Positions 12,430 through 24,706 of a DNA stretch of 64,000 nt are shown here, piece after piece. Position 1 is the first letter of the stretch. The number at the start of each line of letters is the position of its first letter. A program made the translations under genes and the position numbers. Source of the DNA: Hippophae tibetana (Eukaryota > Streptophyta > Magnoliopsida > Rosales > Elaeagnaceae). Location of the stretch: assembly GCA_037013495.1 (NCBI GenBank), contig CM072811.1, positions 19,248,159-19,312,158 of the forward strand, written 5' to 3'. The notes beneath the pieces were generated by a model that worked only from the letters and a program-made list of their open reading frames with translations, was not told the DNA's origin and searched no databases.

Positions 12430-13420
12430 AGACGAATTCATTTGTTATTTATTTTTAGAGATTTGGTTGGAAAAGACCCAAAATATTACTAAAAAATTTA
12501 TGTTTGCTCTAATATGAAACCAATAAGGATTAATGAAGAACAAGTTAAACATAAAGCTTTCCCATTCTCTATGGTGGATAGTGCTAAGGAATTGTTATGT
12601 TATCTACCCTATCTACCCTTTGGATTCATTACCACATGAAATGAGATAAAAATGCAATTTCTTGAGAAGTATTTCCTAACTCTACCATAATAAGGAAACA
12701 AATTTATGAAATCATATAATTCAATAGGAAAACACTATGTATATTGGGAGAGGTTCAAAAGGTTATATGCTAGCTACCCACGACACCAAATAAGTCAACA
12801 AGTTCTGCTCTAGAGTTAGCACTAACATAGAGAAACATGATCGATAAACACAATCCTTGATTGCCACCATAACTATTAATTCTCGACAATTTGACACTTG
12901 TTCTAATCCACAAGGCAAGGTAATAAGGTAAACACTAACTCCCATCTTGAACAACAATTTAATAATCTTACCACTTTAATGCAACAATTAACTATCAAAT
13001 AAATTAAGACTCTTAGAATATGCTTTACAATAGAACATCCCATTAACATATCCTGTTATTCAAGAGAATAACTATGAATACCTTAATATTGTTAGAGGAT
13101 TTCAAGCACAGAGACCGAGATATCATCATTATTCTAACACTTATAATACAAGATAGAGATATTATTCAAATTTAAGTTATTCAACAACAATCAAACAACC
13201 TCAAATAACCAATTTGATTCCAACTCAATAATATCAACCTAGAATCCAACCACCTCAACAGCACCAAGGTGTACCCCTAAAAGAATTAGTCATTACTTTA
13301 CTAATAATGTTAAATTTTAGTAGAATACCAAGTCTCAATTTACAATCTAGAGACACAAATGAACCAACCAACCATAATTTAGGAAGGTTGGATTTTTATT
13401 TTTATTTTTATTAAATTTTC
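12430..13420 (+). pseudogene. Ty3/gypsy gag remnant between the WD40 and RCC1 genes
   Basis: The + strand, read across several frame breaks, gives the signature order of plant gypsy (Athila/Tat-type) gag: INEEQVKHKAFPFSMVDSAK, LLCYLPFGFITT, QFLEKYFLTL, YWERFKRLYASYPRHQISQQ, and later a Q/P-rich segment PPQQHQGVPLKELV at about 13245-13290. These match the usual AFPFSL..AKDWLYYLP, FLEKFFP and YWERF.KL..CPHH blocks in order. Stops interrupt it repeatedly. No LTRs, protease or pol were found next to it, so it is an isolated fragment. Confidence 0.7.
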
Positions 13421-14168
13421 CCAACAATTTTCCCCAAATACTATAAATCACTCGGTCTGTCACGACCTTATAAAATTAAGAAAGCTGTGACAGTCTTATT
13501 TCCCAACAAAAATAACTAAGGCAGAATCCAACTAATAAATAATTGTTGGCTGGCGGACCATCTATATTCTCAAGAGCTAAATTATTAATGTTATAAGTAA
13601 TTTTCATTAAAGACAATTTTACCTACAATAGTAATTTAAAATGTAATTATTTATATGGTTAAAAATTATTAATAAAAGTAGCTGTGACACTTATAACGGA
13701 TCTCAAGTCGATACATTATAATCCGTTTGTTTTCAAGTTCTGTACTTGGTACTTCAAATGCAAAGAGAGGAGATGACAAATTCAGAAGGCAGATCCAAAA
13801 TCATTGTGGGAAAAATGATAATAAGATTAAATGCTTTATGCCTCTTCCAACTTTCCAACTTACTACATGCTTCCATTTCGTACAGATTTTATCAGCATAA
13901 AAAATGATGATGACAAAATAATGAGAAAAAGCATGAAGAATATATCCAATCAAATAAAATTTATCCACTGCTGGCAAAATCTACATCTTATTCAGCAGTT
14001 ACTGGACTATGTAATTTCATTACACACAACAAAAATATTAACTATGAATTAATTTGATAGTAGCTTTGCTAATAAATTAGAACACTTGTGCAGTTGGGCT
14101 AACAAAATGAGCTCGAAAATCCTTACCAGTTTACCTATGAACAAATCTTAAAGACTCACTTTTGAGGT
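13421..14168. other. Spacer and probable 3' UTR of the RCC1 gene
   Basis: This is AT-rich DNA downstream of the RCC1 stop codon (the RCC1 gene is on -). The part next to 14168 is presumably 3' UTR. A near-palindromic pair GTCACGACCTTATA / AAGCTGTGACAG occurs at about 13460-13495, with no assigned role. No gene was seen. Confidence 0.45.
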
Positions 14169-17100
14169 TTAAAGGCTTTCTGGAAGAATATCTAACTCAT
14201 CCATTTCTTGTACAAAAATCTCAGTTGGTTCAAGGCATCCTCTTAGAGTGTCATGTCCAAGTTGTCCCCTTTCGTTATCTCCAAACCCAAAGATTCGTCC
14301 CTGGGTGGTAAAGGCAACGGTATGGTAAAGACCAGTGCTAATTTGGGAAACATGGTGCGATCTTAAGCAATTAAGTACTCGTGGCCTCTGTACTTTATCA
14401 GAAAGTCCCCTGTCTGGAAATCCAAGACTACCAAAACCCATCCAACCAAAACCATATACTAAACCTGTGTCAATTAGAACAAAGGTTTTCCTCTTCCTTG
14501 CACAAACCTATAAGAAGTAAAAATATGTTAACAATCAACGGTTATTCCAATATGATAATTAATGTTTTGATTGAATGCGAAGATAAGCGTAGAATAGAAT
14601 TTACACTTTCTAAACAAGCTTCTGAGTTTCAGAACAGAAAAAGGTGACATTTCTTACTGTATAAATTAGTATTATATTAAACACACAAAAACAGTTGCAA
14701 AAGGCTAGCAGAAGAATTAAAGGGAGCCATCTCAAATTATCTAGCAATTGGCATACAAAATATAATTTCAAACAATATATTCAATGTAAGAAAAGTGCAC
14801 ACCTGCACTACAAGGTTGCTTTTAAGGCTTATCAAATGTTCAGGAGTTGTCTTGTCAATCTCGTCTCCATGGCCAAGGGCACCACAATAACCTTTACCCC
14901 AAGTATATACCTGCACCAATCATATCAGAGAATTGTTTTAGAATTAGAAACAGAAGGCAAGTCGATACAATGAAAGCATATATTTCATGAGTTTATAGAC
15001 TGACGTGTCCACTCGAGTCAAGTGCCACTACATGCTCATCACCAGCAGAAACACGAACAACATGAATACCCTTTCTCTTAAAGGTCTGAATTAGACGTGG
15101 CTGAAACTCTGCATGCTGCTCTCCATGGCCAAGACAGAAGTACGAACCTGACCCAAAAGAGTAAACTGCTCCATTGTTTGTTACAGCCAACACATAACTT
15201 GGACCAGCAGCAATTTGATCTACTGGTCCTACTTTCACAAGTAGTTCAACAATTTTGGGTGTTGGTCTGTCTAGAGTGTCTCCATGACCTAGTTGCCCGT
15301 GTGTGTTGGCTCCACATGTATAAACATATCCTTGTCTTGTAAGAAAAACTGTAAAATTCATACCTGCAACAACCTGAGAAGAGTTCTCAGCTTTGAATGC
15401 TAAACGAAATAATAGCCATAAGAAACTTAAATTGTCTAAAATAAATTAATATAAGAAGGAAACATAAATTAAAGTGATACATTGCCTTAGATAGAAAGAT
15501 AAACAACTGCATAAGTTTAGAGGGAGGAAGAAATGGCAGTTAAATAGTGACTCTTTCAAAATTCAAAGTTTCCACTTCTTACCTGGGTTTCAAAATGTTT
15601 TATACTGGAAAAAAACGGTATCCAACCAAATACAGTGCTTTAGTCTTGTGATGTACTTCAGTTAGAAAGTTATGAACTAATAACATGTTTGGTACACTGT
15701 ATAAGATAAGATAAGTATATTCGTATAGGATTGAATCGTATCGAATTGTATTATAATTAGTACGTAAAGTGTTTGGTAATAATATGTATAATATAGTTCG
15801 ATAAATTGTACAACATTTATGATACAGTGTTTTTAGTAAAATATTTATATTTAAAATAATATTTAGTTTATTTTATGAAGTTGTCTAATATTATCCAAAC
15901 AATTTTATTAAAATCTGTATTTAATTAATTTTCATTATTTTCTTACGTTCTGAAAATTAAAAAATATATTTATTACTTTTACTATGTACAATAATGGTCT
16001 TACTTCCAACCAAACTTATAACAAACATGGTGTTAGAGATTAAATGAGACCCAAAGAGAGGGGAGTTGAATACAGTATAAAGGCACAATGCAAGTTTTGG
16101 AAAGCGAAACAAAGCAGACATGAAACTAGACCAAGATTAGTCAGTCATTCTCATTGGTTCAACTTCCTACGATGGATGTTATTAAGATAAATAAGCAAAT
16201 ATGATCTGCATTCCCTAGGGGTCAGTATCACCTATCACATTTTCATCTGCCAACCTGCTTTTGGGCTCCTGATCTACAATATACCATTACTCTTAGTCTC
16301 TTAAACATACCTGCTTACAAGGTACCGCCTTCAATGCTTCAACAAGCCTAGGCCTAAATACAGGACGGCTTGTATCTTTGTGCCCACAGCAAAATGATGA
16401 ATTATCCCCGCATGTAAAGACCTGCACCAGTCATACTAAACATCAGAATGATACCTAAGAGCCCCATAGACCAAGTTCCAGCAACATTGTTGGTTTTTTT
16501 AAGAACAAGACAACCTAGAAAATTTCCAGATTGTTAATTTAAATGAACTTTGTCAAGCCCTTAAATATGATGATTCTAAAGCAGAACAGTTACAACCAAC
16601 ATACATGATACAAAAGCACCAAAGGAACAACCATTTCAATGAAAGGTCATACAGCACATACAAGTAATAACTTGAGTAAAAAGACTGATGAGTAACTGCC
16701 AACCTCTCCTGATTGCAGGACAAAAGCAGCATGATTGTGGGAAGCAGAAACTCGAACCACATTAGCTGAAGAAGGAAATCTAATTCGGGTAAATGTTACA
16801 CACTGTGTAGTTTCAGGACCATGACCAAGAACACCACATAAGCCAGAACCACATGAGTAAACTGCTGAGTTGCAGATCAAAAATGTATGATACTTTCCTG
16901 TAGTTATCTGCATCTGCTGAAAAATAGCAATCATAAATACCACATTTCCTTTCTCCTATTTCCTTTTACCAGAATACTGAAACATAAAATATACTGATAA
17001 TGTGGTGACAAGAATCACAAAGGCTAAGAGCTCCATCAAATAACCCAAATAGGCTATATATGAAGAACAAACAAAACAGACCAATCATTGTTATTAAGAG

Positions 17101-17901
17101 CAAAAGCTTAATCTAGAAATGGTAAACATGCAGCTGGATGATTATCAGCTTGATCAGTTTAACATCAAATGATATACAATACAGAATCTATCCATGAGTC
17201 CAGACTCCATACATATAGCGAAGGTTCCTGAGTATAAATGAAACAAATTAATCACAAGAAAGCACATTCAAGATGATGTTAAAAAATAAAAAGATATTGT
17301 TCTCCGCATTCTTCCATTTAAAAACCTAATGAAAAACTGGGACTATTTCATAAAAATTAAATAGGAGCCCTGGTGCGTTCTTATCTAGTATGACCTCAAG
17401 GATATTTATGCACCCAAAAGGAAGAACATCAGAGACTCTTTAACTTGGGACACTAGACAAATTAATATACTGGAAAACTATAATATATCTAAAGCTTAAA
17501 GCTATAAAATGTGGATGCAGTGCATGCATTTAGAGGCAAATGCAAATATGAAGAAATAGTACATTGCCTGCTGAAGTCTCCACCATATCAGCTGATTGTT
17601 CCACTGACTGCAAGAACCTCAAAACGCGCTTCCAGTTTCCACCACACCGTTCAAAGAGCTCTTTCTGAGCATTCCATGGCATCCCAGCATATATAGAATG
17701 GGACACACATAGCTGAAATGCAGCCAACTCAACCAATGACCGAAATTTTTGAGGATATAGCCCATGATTACCACCAAATGTCTTAGAAGTTATCTCTAAG
17801 CATACAAGATCAACAGCACTGAGTCGCCCCGAGCTTAAAATTTCTAAAATCAGATGTGATGGCAATTCCTCTATTAAAATCGGCCTATAACGCTCAGCCA
17901 T
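14169..17901 (-). CDS. RCC1-repeat (beta-propeller) family protein, six exons, 492 aa
   Basis: Exons on -, in coding order: 17901-17563, 16916-16704, 16421-16311, 15373-15005, 14910-14803 and 14507-14169. They total 1479 nt including the stop, and each internal junction falls between codons with GT-AG signals. Residues 1-113 form a leucine-rich N-terminal region (EELPSHLILEILSSGRLSAV, then LVCLEITSKTF) resembling a degenerate F-box. Residues from about 115 to 480 hold RCC1 repeats with typical G.YH.., Y.CG.G..G.LGHG and RPR.V motifs, for example SCGSGLCGVLGHG, TCGANTHGQLGHG, TWGKGYCGALGHG and FGFGDNERGQLGHD. RCC1 propellers act in chromatin binding, GEF activity or signalling (UVR8 is one plant example); which applies here is not shown. 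Exon 2 has a tandem CAGCAG acceptor. The intron between exons 3 and 4 has a MITE-like insert. No disabling change was seen. Confidence 0.92.
15680..16030. mobile_element. MITE-like insertion in an RCC1 intron (candidate)
   Basis: The segment starts near AACATGTTTGGTACACTGTA and ends near CCAACCAAACTTATAACAAA, so the ends carry TGTTTGGT-like and ACCAAAC-like sequences in inverted orientation. Between them are AT-rich repeats of the ATAAGATAAGATAAG type, unlike the flanking intron. The pattern fits plant hAT-type MITEs, but the inverted repeats are imperfect and no target duplication was established. Confidence 0.35.
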
Positions 17902-18660
17902 TATAACAAAACTTCAGGAATTTAGTTTCTTTTAAACAAAAGAGATAAAATCAAGAATTTCTATGGACCTGTGTACGTACATATGTTTCTCTCAACCAAT
18001 TTAGCTTTCTTCAACGTACAAGAGTAATTAAAAGCAGCGAGGTTGTCAATAATTGTCAAATTTTTAGGCGAAATCTAAGACAATTAAAGCAACAAATAAA
18101 GAACACATCGGAGGGAAGAAAAATGTACGAAATTGAGTACAACAACGGAGGTCTAGATGAAAATTTCACCCAAGATTGATAGGGCGTTTGGAAACAAAAC
18201 ATCAGATGGATCAAATGTCACAAACCGTCCCCTAGAATTAACGTGAATTTTAAAGAAATGGAAACCTCAACCCCAAATTGGAGCAGTAGACAACCAATTA
18301 AACCACTACCAAAATGCAACAGCAAAATCAAATAGTATGACGGTCTAAAACAAATGAATAGATTGGGAAAAAAAAGGAACATAAATAGCAATAACCATAC
18401 AAAGAAATATATAAGAAGAAACTTTTCGGTGCCGATCTCTGACTTTGTCGCCGAAAATACGGGAGGAAATGAATAAACAAGTGAAAATTGAAGTTTCTAA
18501 TTAAGAAGAAACCAAGAACTGAAACTAAAAGTACAAGAAGGGAAGAGAGCAGAAAAAGCTTGACAGTGGATCGAAACAGAAAAGAGAGTGAGAGCAGCAA
18601 AGTTTAGGCCTCTAGGGTTTTGAGCTTCAAGATTATGGGCTGGCATTTATCTTTCGGTTT
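17902..18660 (-). promoter_or_regulatory. 5' leader and proximal promoter region of the RCC1 gene
   Basis: Upstream of the RCC1 ATG (reading on -) lies DNA with less extreme AT content and CT-rich tracts near 18540-18600 (GAGAG on +), typical of a plant 5' UTR. A leader intron is possible, but its borders were not fixed. DNA beyond about 18730 is again very AT-rich. The short ORF at 18328-18600 on - is phenylalanine/leucine-rich and reads as pyrimidine-rich leader rather than protein. Confidence 0.4.
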
Positions 18661-20360
18661 TTCTCTAAGTGACTTTAGTTTGTTTCTCTCTTTTGGTGTA
18701 TGGACGGTCGAAGTTGGACCAAGGTTTACTTGTTCTCTTAACTAAATTACTCGTTATCAACTAAATTAATTTTAAAAATATTTTTATTAATTTTAAAAAT
18801 TTATATTAAATAAAACGTATAATAAAAAAATGCACTCTTTTCGAAATATATTAATTATTAATTAAATTATCTTTTACTACAAATTAAGTATTTATTTATT
18901 TTTAAAATAAATTATATTAATTTTAAATTTATTATTACACAAATAATAATAAATAAATTATAAAGATAATGAGAATGGAACCTCCTACTCGCAGAAAAAA
19001 GGCTATGGATCGCCTGCTATTCAGCTAGGGTGGGTTATAACTTTTCAAGGAGCTTTTCAATGGTATACTTTCGGTAAGTGAGCAACACGTGGAAAGTAGT
19101 AAAATAAAGGATCAAGAATGTAACATTCTTTCAAAATAATAATTAAAATAACAGTTATTTATTAATTAAAATAATAATTTTATTTTCAATAATTAAATGC
19201 ATGATTATTTCTTATACGGTTCAATTTTATATCCTTATTTAGAGTTTTGATCCAATTTTATCCCCTAAATTTTATTATATTTAATTTAATTTTACAATTA
19301 TTATTATGCTAAATATGATATTAATATATAATTAATAATAATAAAAAATTAATATATTTTTATTGTATTAATAACATTATTATTATGCTAAAAAATATTT
19401 GTCAATTTAAATGATTAAAATTCATCTTTTTCAAGATTTTCATTGCGATTTGCAATTGCTATTTTGTGAGTTCAATAATTGATGTTCTTCTCCTAATGTT
19501 TCCATTCTTAGTCTCGACATTCACCTCGTTTCGTCATCAATCTAATTTCCATCATTCATTGGTAGTATTTTTTGATCAATTATGTTCATCGTTCTAACCA
19601 AGAGGTTTCCATCCTTGGTTTTTTGGTTTGTTGTTTTGATTAGAGTTATTGTGACCTTGTTATGTTATGGAAAATATGGATCAAAATATAAATCATCTTG
19701 ATCCTATGCTTGAACTTGAAGGGTTGAATGCATGATGAAGATCAAGAACCTCATGACTTGGTGATTACAACTCGGATACTTCTTGTTCTTTTTATGAACT
19801 CTGATGCTCATAAGGAAGGCATGGATCAAAAGTACGTACCTTCTCAAAAAGGAAGCAACAACCTTGTAAGCTGCTAATCAATATACCAACCTTGAGGCAT
19901 GTAGTTGTTTTTTTCGCATTTGGATAAGAATGGAATAAAGTTTTTCAATGCAGGTATTTTGATTTTTCTGAGAGTGAAGTAATGGTAGTATTAGTTTCAT
20001 GTTTCCTTTGGTTTGTTTCATTGTCTGTTTTTTTACTGGTTTTTAGCTTTTGTGTGTTACTTAATTTTTAATTTCTACATAGTGTGTAGTATGGCATTCA
20101 AGAGACAAGTTTAGAGTTACTAGATTTTAGCTCCCATTCAGTTAGCTACGTCATTTTAGTTAGGATGTAATGTTAAAATGATATTGGTTACCTAACATTA
20201 TATATGGTTTTAGGTGTTTGTATTGTTCATGTTCTACAACAATAAACTCTCATTCCTAACCAAATAAAATAAAATTAAATCAATTGTTTTATTAAAATAA
20301 AAATAAAGGCAATAATGTAAAATTAATTAAAAAAATTTCTTTTATTTCTTCAAAATATAA
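18661..20360. other. AT-rich spacer, no gene seen
   Basis: Long AT-rich stretches alternate with a moderately complex block at about 19420-20240 that has no open frame with recognisable protein similarity. It may be decayed transposon sequence; no ends or domains were identified. Confidence 0.4.
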
Positions 20361-20830
20361 GAAACTTAATCTAAAGGAAAAAAAACCAAATACGAGTCAA
20401 AGTTAAGCCATTAACGTCACTTCCTACTCTCCTCTCTTCTATTCCCACATATGAAACCCTAATCCTAAATCTTTCATAATGAATCCAAGTTTTACTCCCA
20501 AAAACTTCACATATACCAAGAATGATGGATATGTAACTGATTCGTTCGTTCTTCATTTTTAATTTCTATTTTTATTTTTTCTTTAACAGATTATTTAATA
20601 GTCTAAACATTTCTGTCATTGAAGAGCTCATCGGTTATGACTAAAATTGATAACGGATGTCAATGCTTTAATGAGAAACACTGTTATAAAATGGGTATTA
20701 TGGTCCCTAAGCTCAACACACAATTACAATACAATATACCGTCCAATTTGAGTATTGATGAGAGTTTAGAAGTTCCAAACAAAGAGAACACTTTAGTTTT
20801 GATCATTTTTAGGGCTTGAAGAACAATTCA
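20361..20830 (+). other. Unrecognised island with a 66-codon ORF
   Basis: This short, less AT-rich block includes CT-rich DNA near 20430 and an open frame at 20619-20819 that resembles nothing I recognise. It could be a remnant of a gene end or of a transposon. I see no splice-supported extension and do not call it a gene. Confidence 0.2.
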
Positions 20831-21787
20831 ATTGTTGGAGGTAAGTTTCTTGTTTTACTTATTTTTTATCTCTTTAATTTATTTATTTTGTATTTGGGTC
20901 GATTAATTTATGTTTACATGACAATCTACTACCTATTATGAGAGTAAAAAGGCCTCACCCAATGTATGACATGTTTCATGTTAAAAAAAATTAATTTTCT
21001 TTTTTTAAATATGTGATTTATTTTAAAAGATACAATATATTTGAAAAAAAAAATTTGTTATGAAATACAAAGAAAATAAAACTTGTTATGGTTTAGCGTT
21101 CTTTCAAATCAAACTAAATTTGTAGTTTGATTCAAAGTTTTTTTTTTGGTAAGCACAAGCTTGATTTTTTTTAATGAAATTGTTTTCAATTTATAGAAAC
21201 AAAAGAAACACATTATCCTTAAAAGAAAAATTTTAAATTTAGCAAAAAAATAAATGAAATTTATTTATTGTCCTTACTTTTTTTTAATAAAATTATTGAC
21301 TTTAGTTTACTGGTATTTGTTTTGAATGTAAAAGTAATTTTGAACTAAATTGGATACAATGACAATCCTTTGATGACCAAATTGAATCAAGGTTTTGTAG
21401 AATGATAAAATTAAATCAAATTAAATAATATGAGGACTAAAGATGCATTTAATTCTAAAATAAACGCAAGCTAGCTAGGGGATTTTTACATTAAAATGCA
21501 ATAGTCTCACTGAGAAGGTGAGATAATTTAAGGGTGAGTATAATTGGTTTGGTAGGTTATAAGGCCATTTTAGTAGTTGATTTTATCTCACCTTAACCTA
21601 ATTATGATCCTGATAAATTGACTTTCAAGCCAATCTTAAACAAATTTTATCAGAAAATTGGTTCACAGTATAGTTTTTCATTATATGGGAACCAAATGCT
21701 TACACCAGACTAACTAACCTATATTATAAATTATAATTTTAAAAAATGAGAAATAATAAAATATACTAGAAATTGTTTGTAAGTTAT
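20831..21787. other. AT-rich spacer before the solo LTR
   Basis: No coding segment is recognisable. The last 110 bases (about 21680-21775) are similar to sequence on the other side of the solo LTR at about 23745-23840. Confidence 0.4.
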
Positions 21788-21792
21788 GCATG

Positions 21793-23660
21793 TGATGAGT
21801 GCTCAAAAAGTACTAAAATTACCATGATTTTATGCACATTAATTAATTAAAAATATATATATTTATATGTTTTATCATATATTTATATAAATTTGTCTTT
21901 TTCGGAATCACGGGTATTTTTATTGTTTTTCAGGTATTTACGCTTAAAAACGTAACTTAAAGACTCAAAGAGGAATACTAGAAGCAATACATCACAAATA
22001 TATTAATAAATAAATGAGAAAAGGTCAACAAATATGGAAAAATTGGACAAAATGGGTCAAAAATGTCAAAAAGGAGAAAATCGCGCTACTCAACCGCCCA
22101 GCTCCCGCACGCGCCCCAACTACCCTCCGCGCGCGCCGCTTCCATTTCGCCCCATTTTCGCGTGCAGCTGCCCCTACCTCATGCTGACATCATCAAATGA
22201 CGTTAGCAATCACCACTCCGCGTTTTCACAATTTTTTAACATTTTTCCCCTACTTTTTCTCTCCATCCTCACATATAAATACCCCTTTCTCTTCACTTCT
22301 AAACACACCTCAAAACCATTCTTCTCTTCTCTTTCTTTCTCTCATTTCTTAGTTTTTATGCTTTTCTTAGTTTTTAGTTTTTCTTAGTTAAATTCTCTTA
22401 GTTTTAGAGTTCTTTTCTTTTTGAGAAGAACTAGTTATGTTTTTGTAATTTATTAGCTTTTTGATTCAATAAATGGGAGTGCAAATTCCGTTTGGAGATT
22501 TTTCAGCAACGGGAATAGCATCGAAGTTCTGTAAGAATTTTATTTTCTTTACAGTTATTTTTTATGCTTTATTCTTACATGTTATATTTAATTTGTCTGT
22601 GATTAAATTTAAGTGTGCTGGCTATTTGAAAACATGATATAATAATAACGTTGTTATGCTTGCGAAATATTAAATAGGTAAAAATCTCTAAAATGAATTG
22701 ATTTTATTTTTATTCAAGATTTTATATTAAGAATGTTAGAGAGAAATATATTATTTTTCATTACAAACTTAAATCTGATAATTAGATTTTAAGGTTTAGT
22801 TATCCGATCTGATTTAGAGTAGTACTCTTTTATTCGTTGGTACAATCGCCCGGTAGTTAGAGTGAAGCTCTATTTCAAAAGTTTTTATAAGAATTATTAT
22901 CTGAAAAATGTATTGACAACATGTTTTCAGTAGTGGTTTTAAAACTTGAAAGTTAGTACTCGGATAATTAAATTCTTAGGTTTAATTTGGACACCTTGAA
23001 TAAAGTTTAAACTATCTAACCCCACCAAAGGTGTCATTTAAATGGTTCATTTTCAATCTCTTAGAAAAAGGAATTAATTTAATTAACCAAATTAGTTATC
23101 AACCCCACTCATAGGTGTTAATTGATTTGTTTAGTTAACAAAGAATATCTAACCCCACCAAAGTTGGTATTCATATAAAAAAGAGAGAATCAATAAAATA
23201 TCAATTTATATCTTTAATAACCTAGATAATATGAGCAAACATAATTAATTTAGTTATTATATCCATAAATATTCCACTATTATAAATTATAAAATTTGCA
23301 TAAGTATTTATTGAATCTGTATCTATGTTTATTTTTATGTTATTAGATTATATTTATTGAATCTGTATCTATGTTTATTTTTATGTTATTAGATTATATT
23401 TATTGAATATGTATCTATGTTTCTTTTTATGTTATTAGATTAGAAACACAAAAACCAAACTATCGTGACATGATGTTTAAGATTTAATTTCGTTTTTAAA
23501 AGTTTGAATAATAAATTAAAAATCACATACATTCCTTCCTTAGATCGACCTTAGGAGTATACTTATCATTTTTTTCGAAATGATTCGTGCACTTGCGAGA
23601 GTTTTATAAATATAAAACCAAAGTATTGACAGAATCGGCGATGTCGGTTTTAGCTCATCA
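21793..23660 (+). mobile_element. Solo LTR (1868 bp) of a Ty3/gypsy-type element
   Basis: The element starts TGATGAGTGCTC and ends TAGCTCATCA, with the terminal inverted heptamer TGATGAG/CTCATCA. It is flanked by near-identical 5-bp duplications, GCATG (21788-21792) and GCATA (23661-23665). A TATA-like TATAAATAC at about 22274 and an AATAAA string at about 22468 fit LTR promoter and polyadenylation signals. A GC-richer block at 22080-22210 gives an open frame of 117 codons that is not protein-like. There is no internal domain, so this is the product of LTR-LTR recombination. A second, reverse-oriented copy lies at 61633-63719. Confidence 0.8.
23306..23443. repeat. Three tandem 46-bp units inside the solo LTR
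   Basis: Three consecutive copies begin ATTTATTGAATCTGTATC (third copy ATTTATTGAATATGTATC) at 23306, 23352 and 23398. Copies 1 and 2 are essentially identical; the third differs at a few bases. Confidence 0.9.
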
Positions 23661-23665
23661 GCATA

Positions 23666-24446
23666 TAAATGTATTAAAAATATAATAAAATTTAAATATG
23701 TATGTTAGACATATAATTTTTTTTTATCAAAAATATAACATTTCTCCGTATAGGAACCAATGCTTACACTGAACCAACAAACCCATAATAGAAATTATAA
23801 ATTAAGAAAAATAATAAATAATAAATATAATAGAAATTATAATATATAAATTAAATATGTATATTATATATATAGGTTACTACGGTTTTCATAGATTTTA
23901 TAAAATTGAAATCTATAAAAGGCCCAACTAGGTTGGTTTTCAAATTTTTTTTACCTACAGTAGATCAATCCATCTATAAATAAAAAGTGTAGATTATGTT
24001 TGGTCTTGAATTTGGTCAACGAGGTGACATTTGAAGAAAAAACAATTTACACCCCTGCATATAATTTCTTTTCAACAAAAAATTTACAACTACAAAATTC
24101 TAACCCGCATAACTTACGTTCACCATCACCGATATTTATTGAATGATTATTTAAATAAAATATTTTATCTTAAAAAATTTGTTGAAGGCAATTTTTGCAT
24201 TCACTATATTTCAGTTGATATTGATCTTAAAATAGATGAGTAAACACAAAAGGAATGATATTGGAGGGTATCAAATTTACTTTAAAGCTTGAGCTTTAAT
24301 TGAAATATTTGTAGGGATTAGAGAAAACATTTTTTGAATTATATTATGAAGCTATTTATAGGAGTTGAATCGATTCAAATAAGTTACAAAAGATATATTT
24401 AAATTCTTTAATATTTGATAATTTTTAATTTATTTATTAAATAATT
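23666..24446. other. AT-rich spacer, no gene seen
   Basis: No protein-like frame. The 70-codon ORF at 24031-24243 is of AT-driven composition. A block at about 23745-23840 repeats sequence from 21680-21775. Confidence 0.4.
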
Positions 24447-24706
24447 ATGTTATAAAGGGAATATATTTTGGATATAAATATTGTTCAAATTCAAACCTAT
24501 CTGATGAATGTGTAATCTAACCATGCACTGATTATATTCCTTTTAACAAGTCAAAGATAAAATGGACCAATTAAAGATGTTATAAAGGGAATATATTTTG
24601 GATATAAATATTGTTCAAATTCAAACCTATCTGATGAATGTGTAATCTAACCATGCACTGATTATATTCCTTTTAACAAGTCAAAGATAAAATGGACCAA
24701 TTAAAG
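24447..24706. repeat. Perfect 130-bp tandem duplication
   Basis: Bases 24447-24576 are repeated immediately at 24577-24706 with no difference that I can see. The unit starts ATGTTATAAAGGGAATATAT and ends GACCAATTAAAG. Identity in otherwise decayed DNA implies a recent duplication or an assembly artefact. Confidence 0.92.

Noticed and set aside
18328-18600. 90-codon hydrophobic ORF on -
   Set aside because: It reads from the pyrimidine-rich leader of the RCC1 gene; no start context, family or continuation supports a membrane protein.
22034-22387. 117-codon open frame on +
   Set aside because: It lies in the GC-richer part of a solo LTR and ends in a Phe/Leu/Ser-rich run read from the pyrimidine-rich LTR promoter leader. 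No protein family resemblance.
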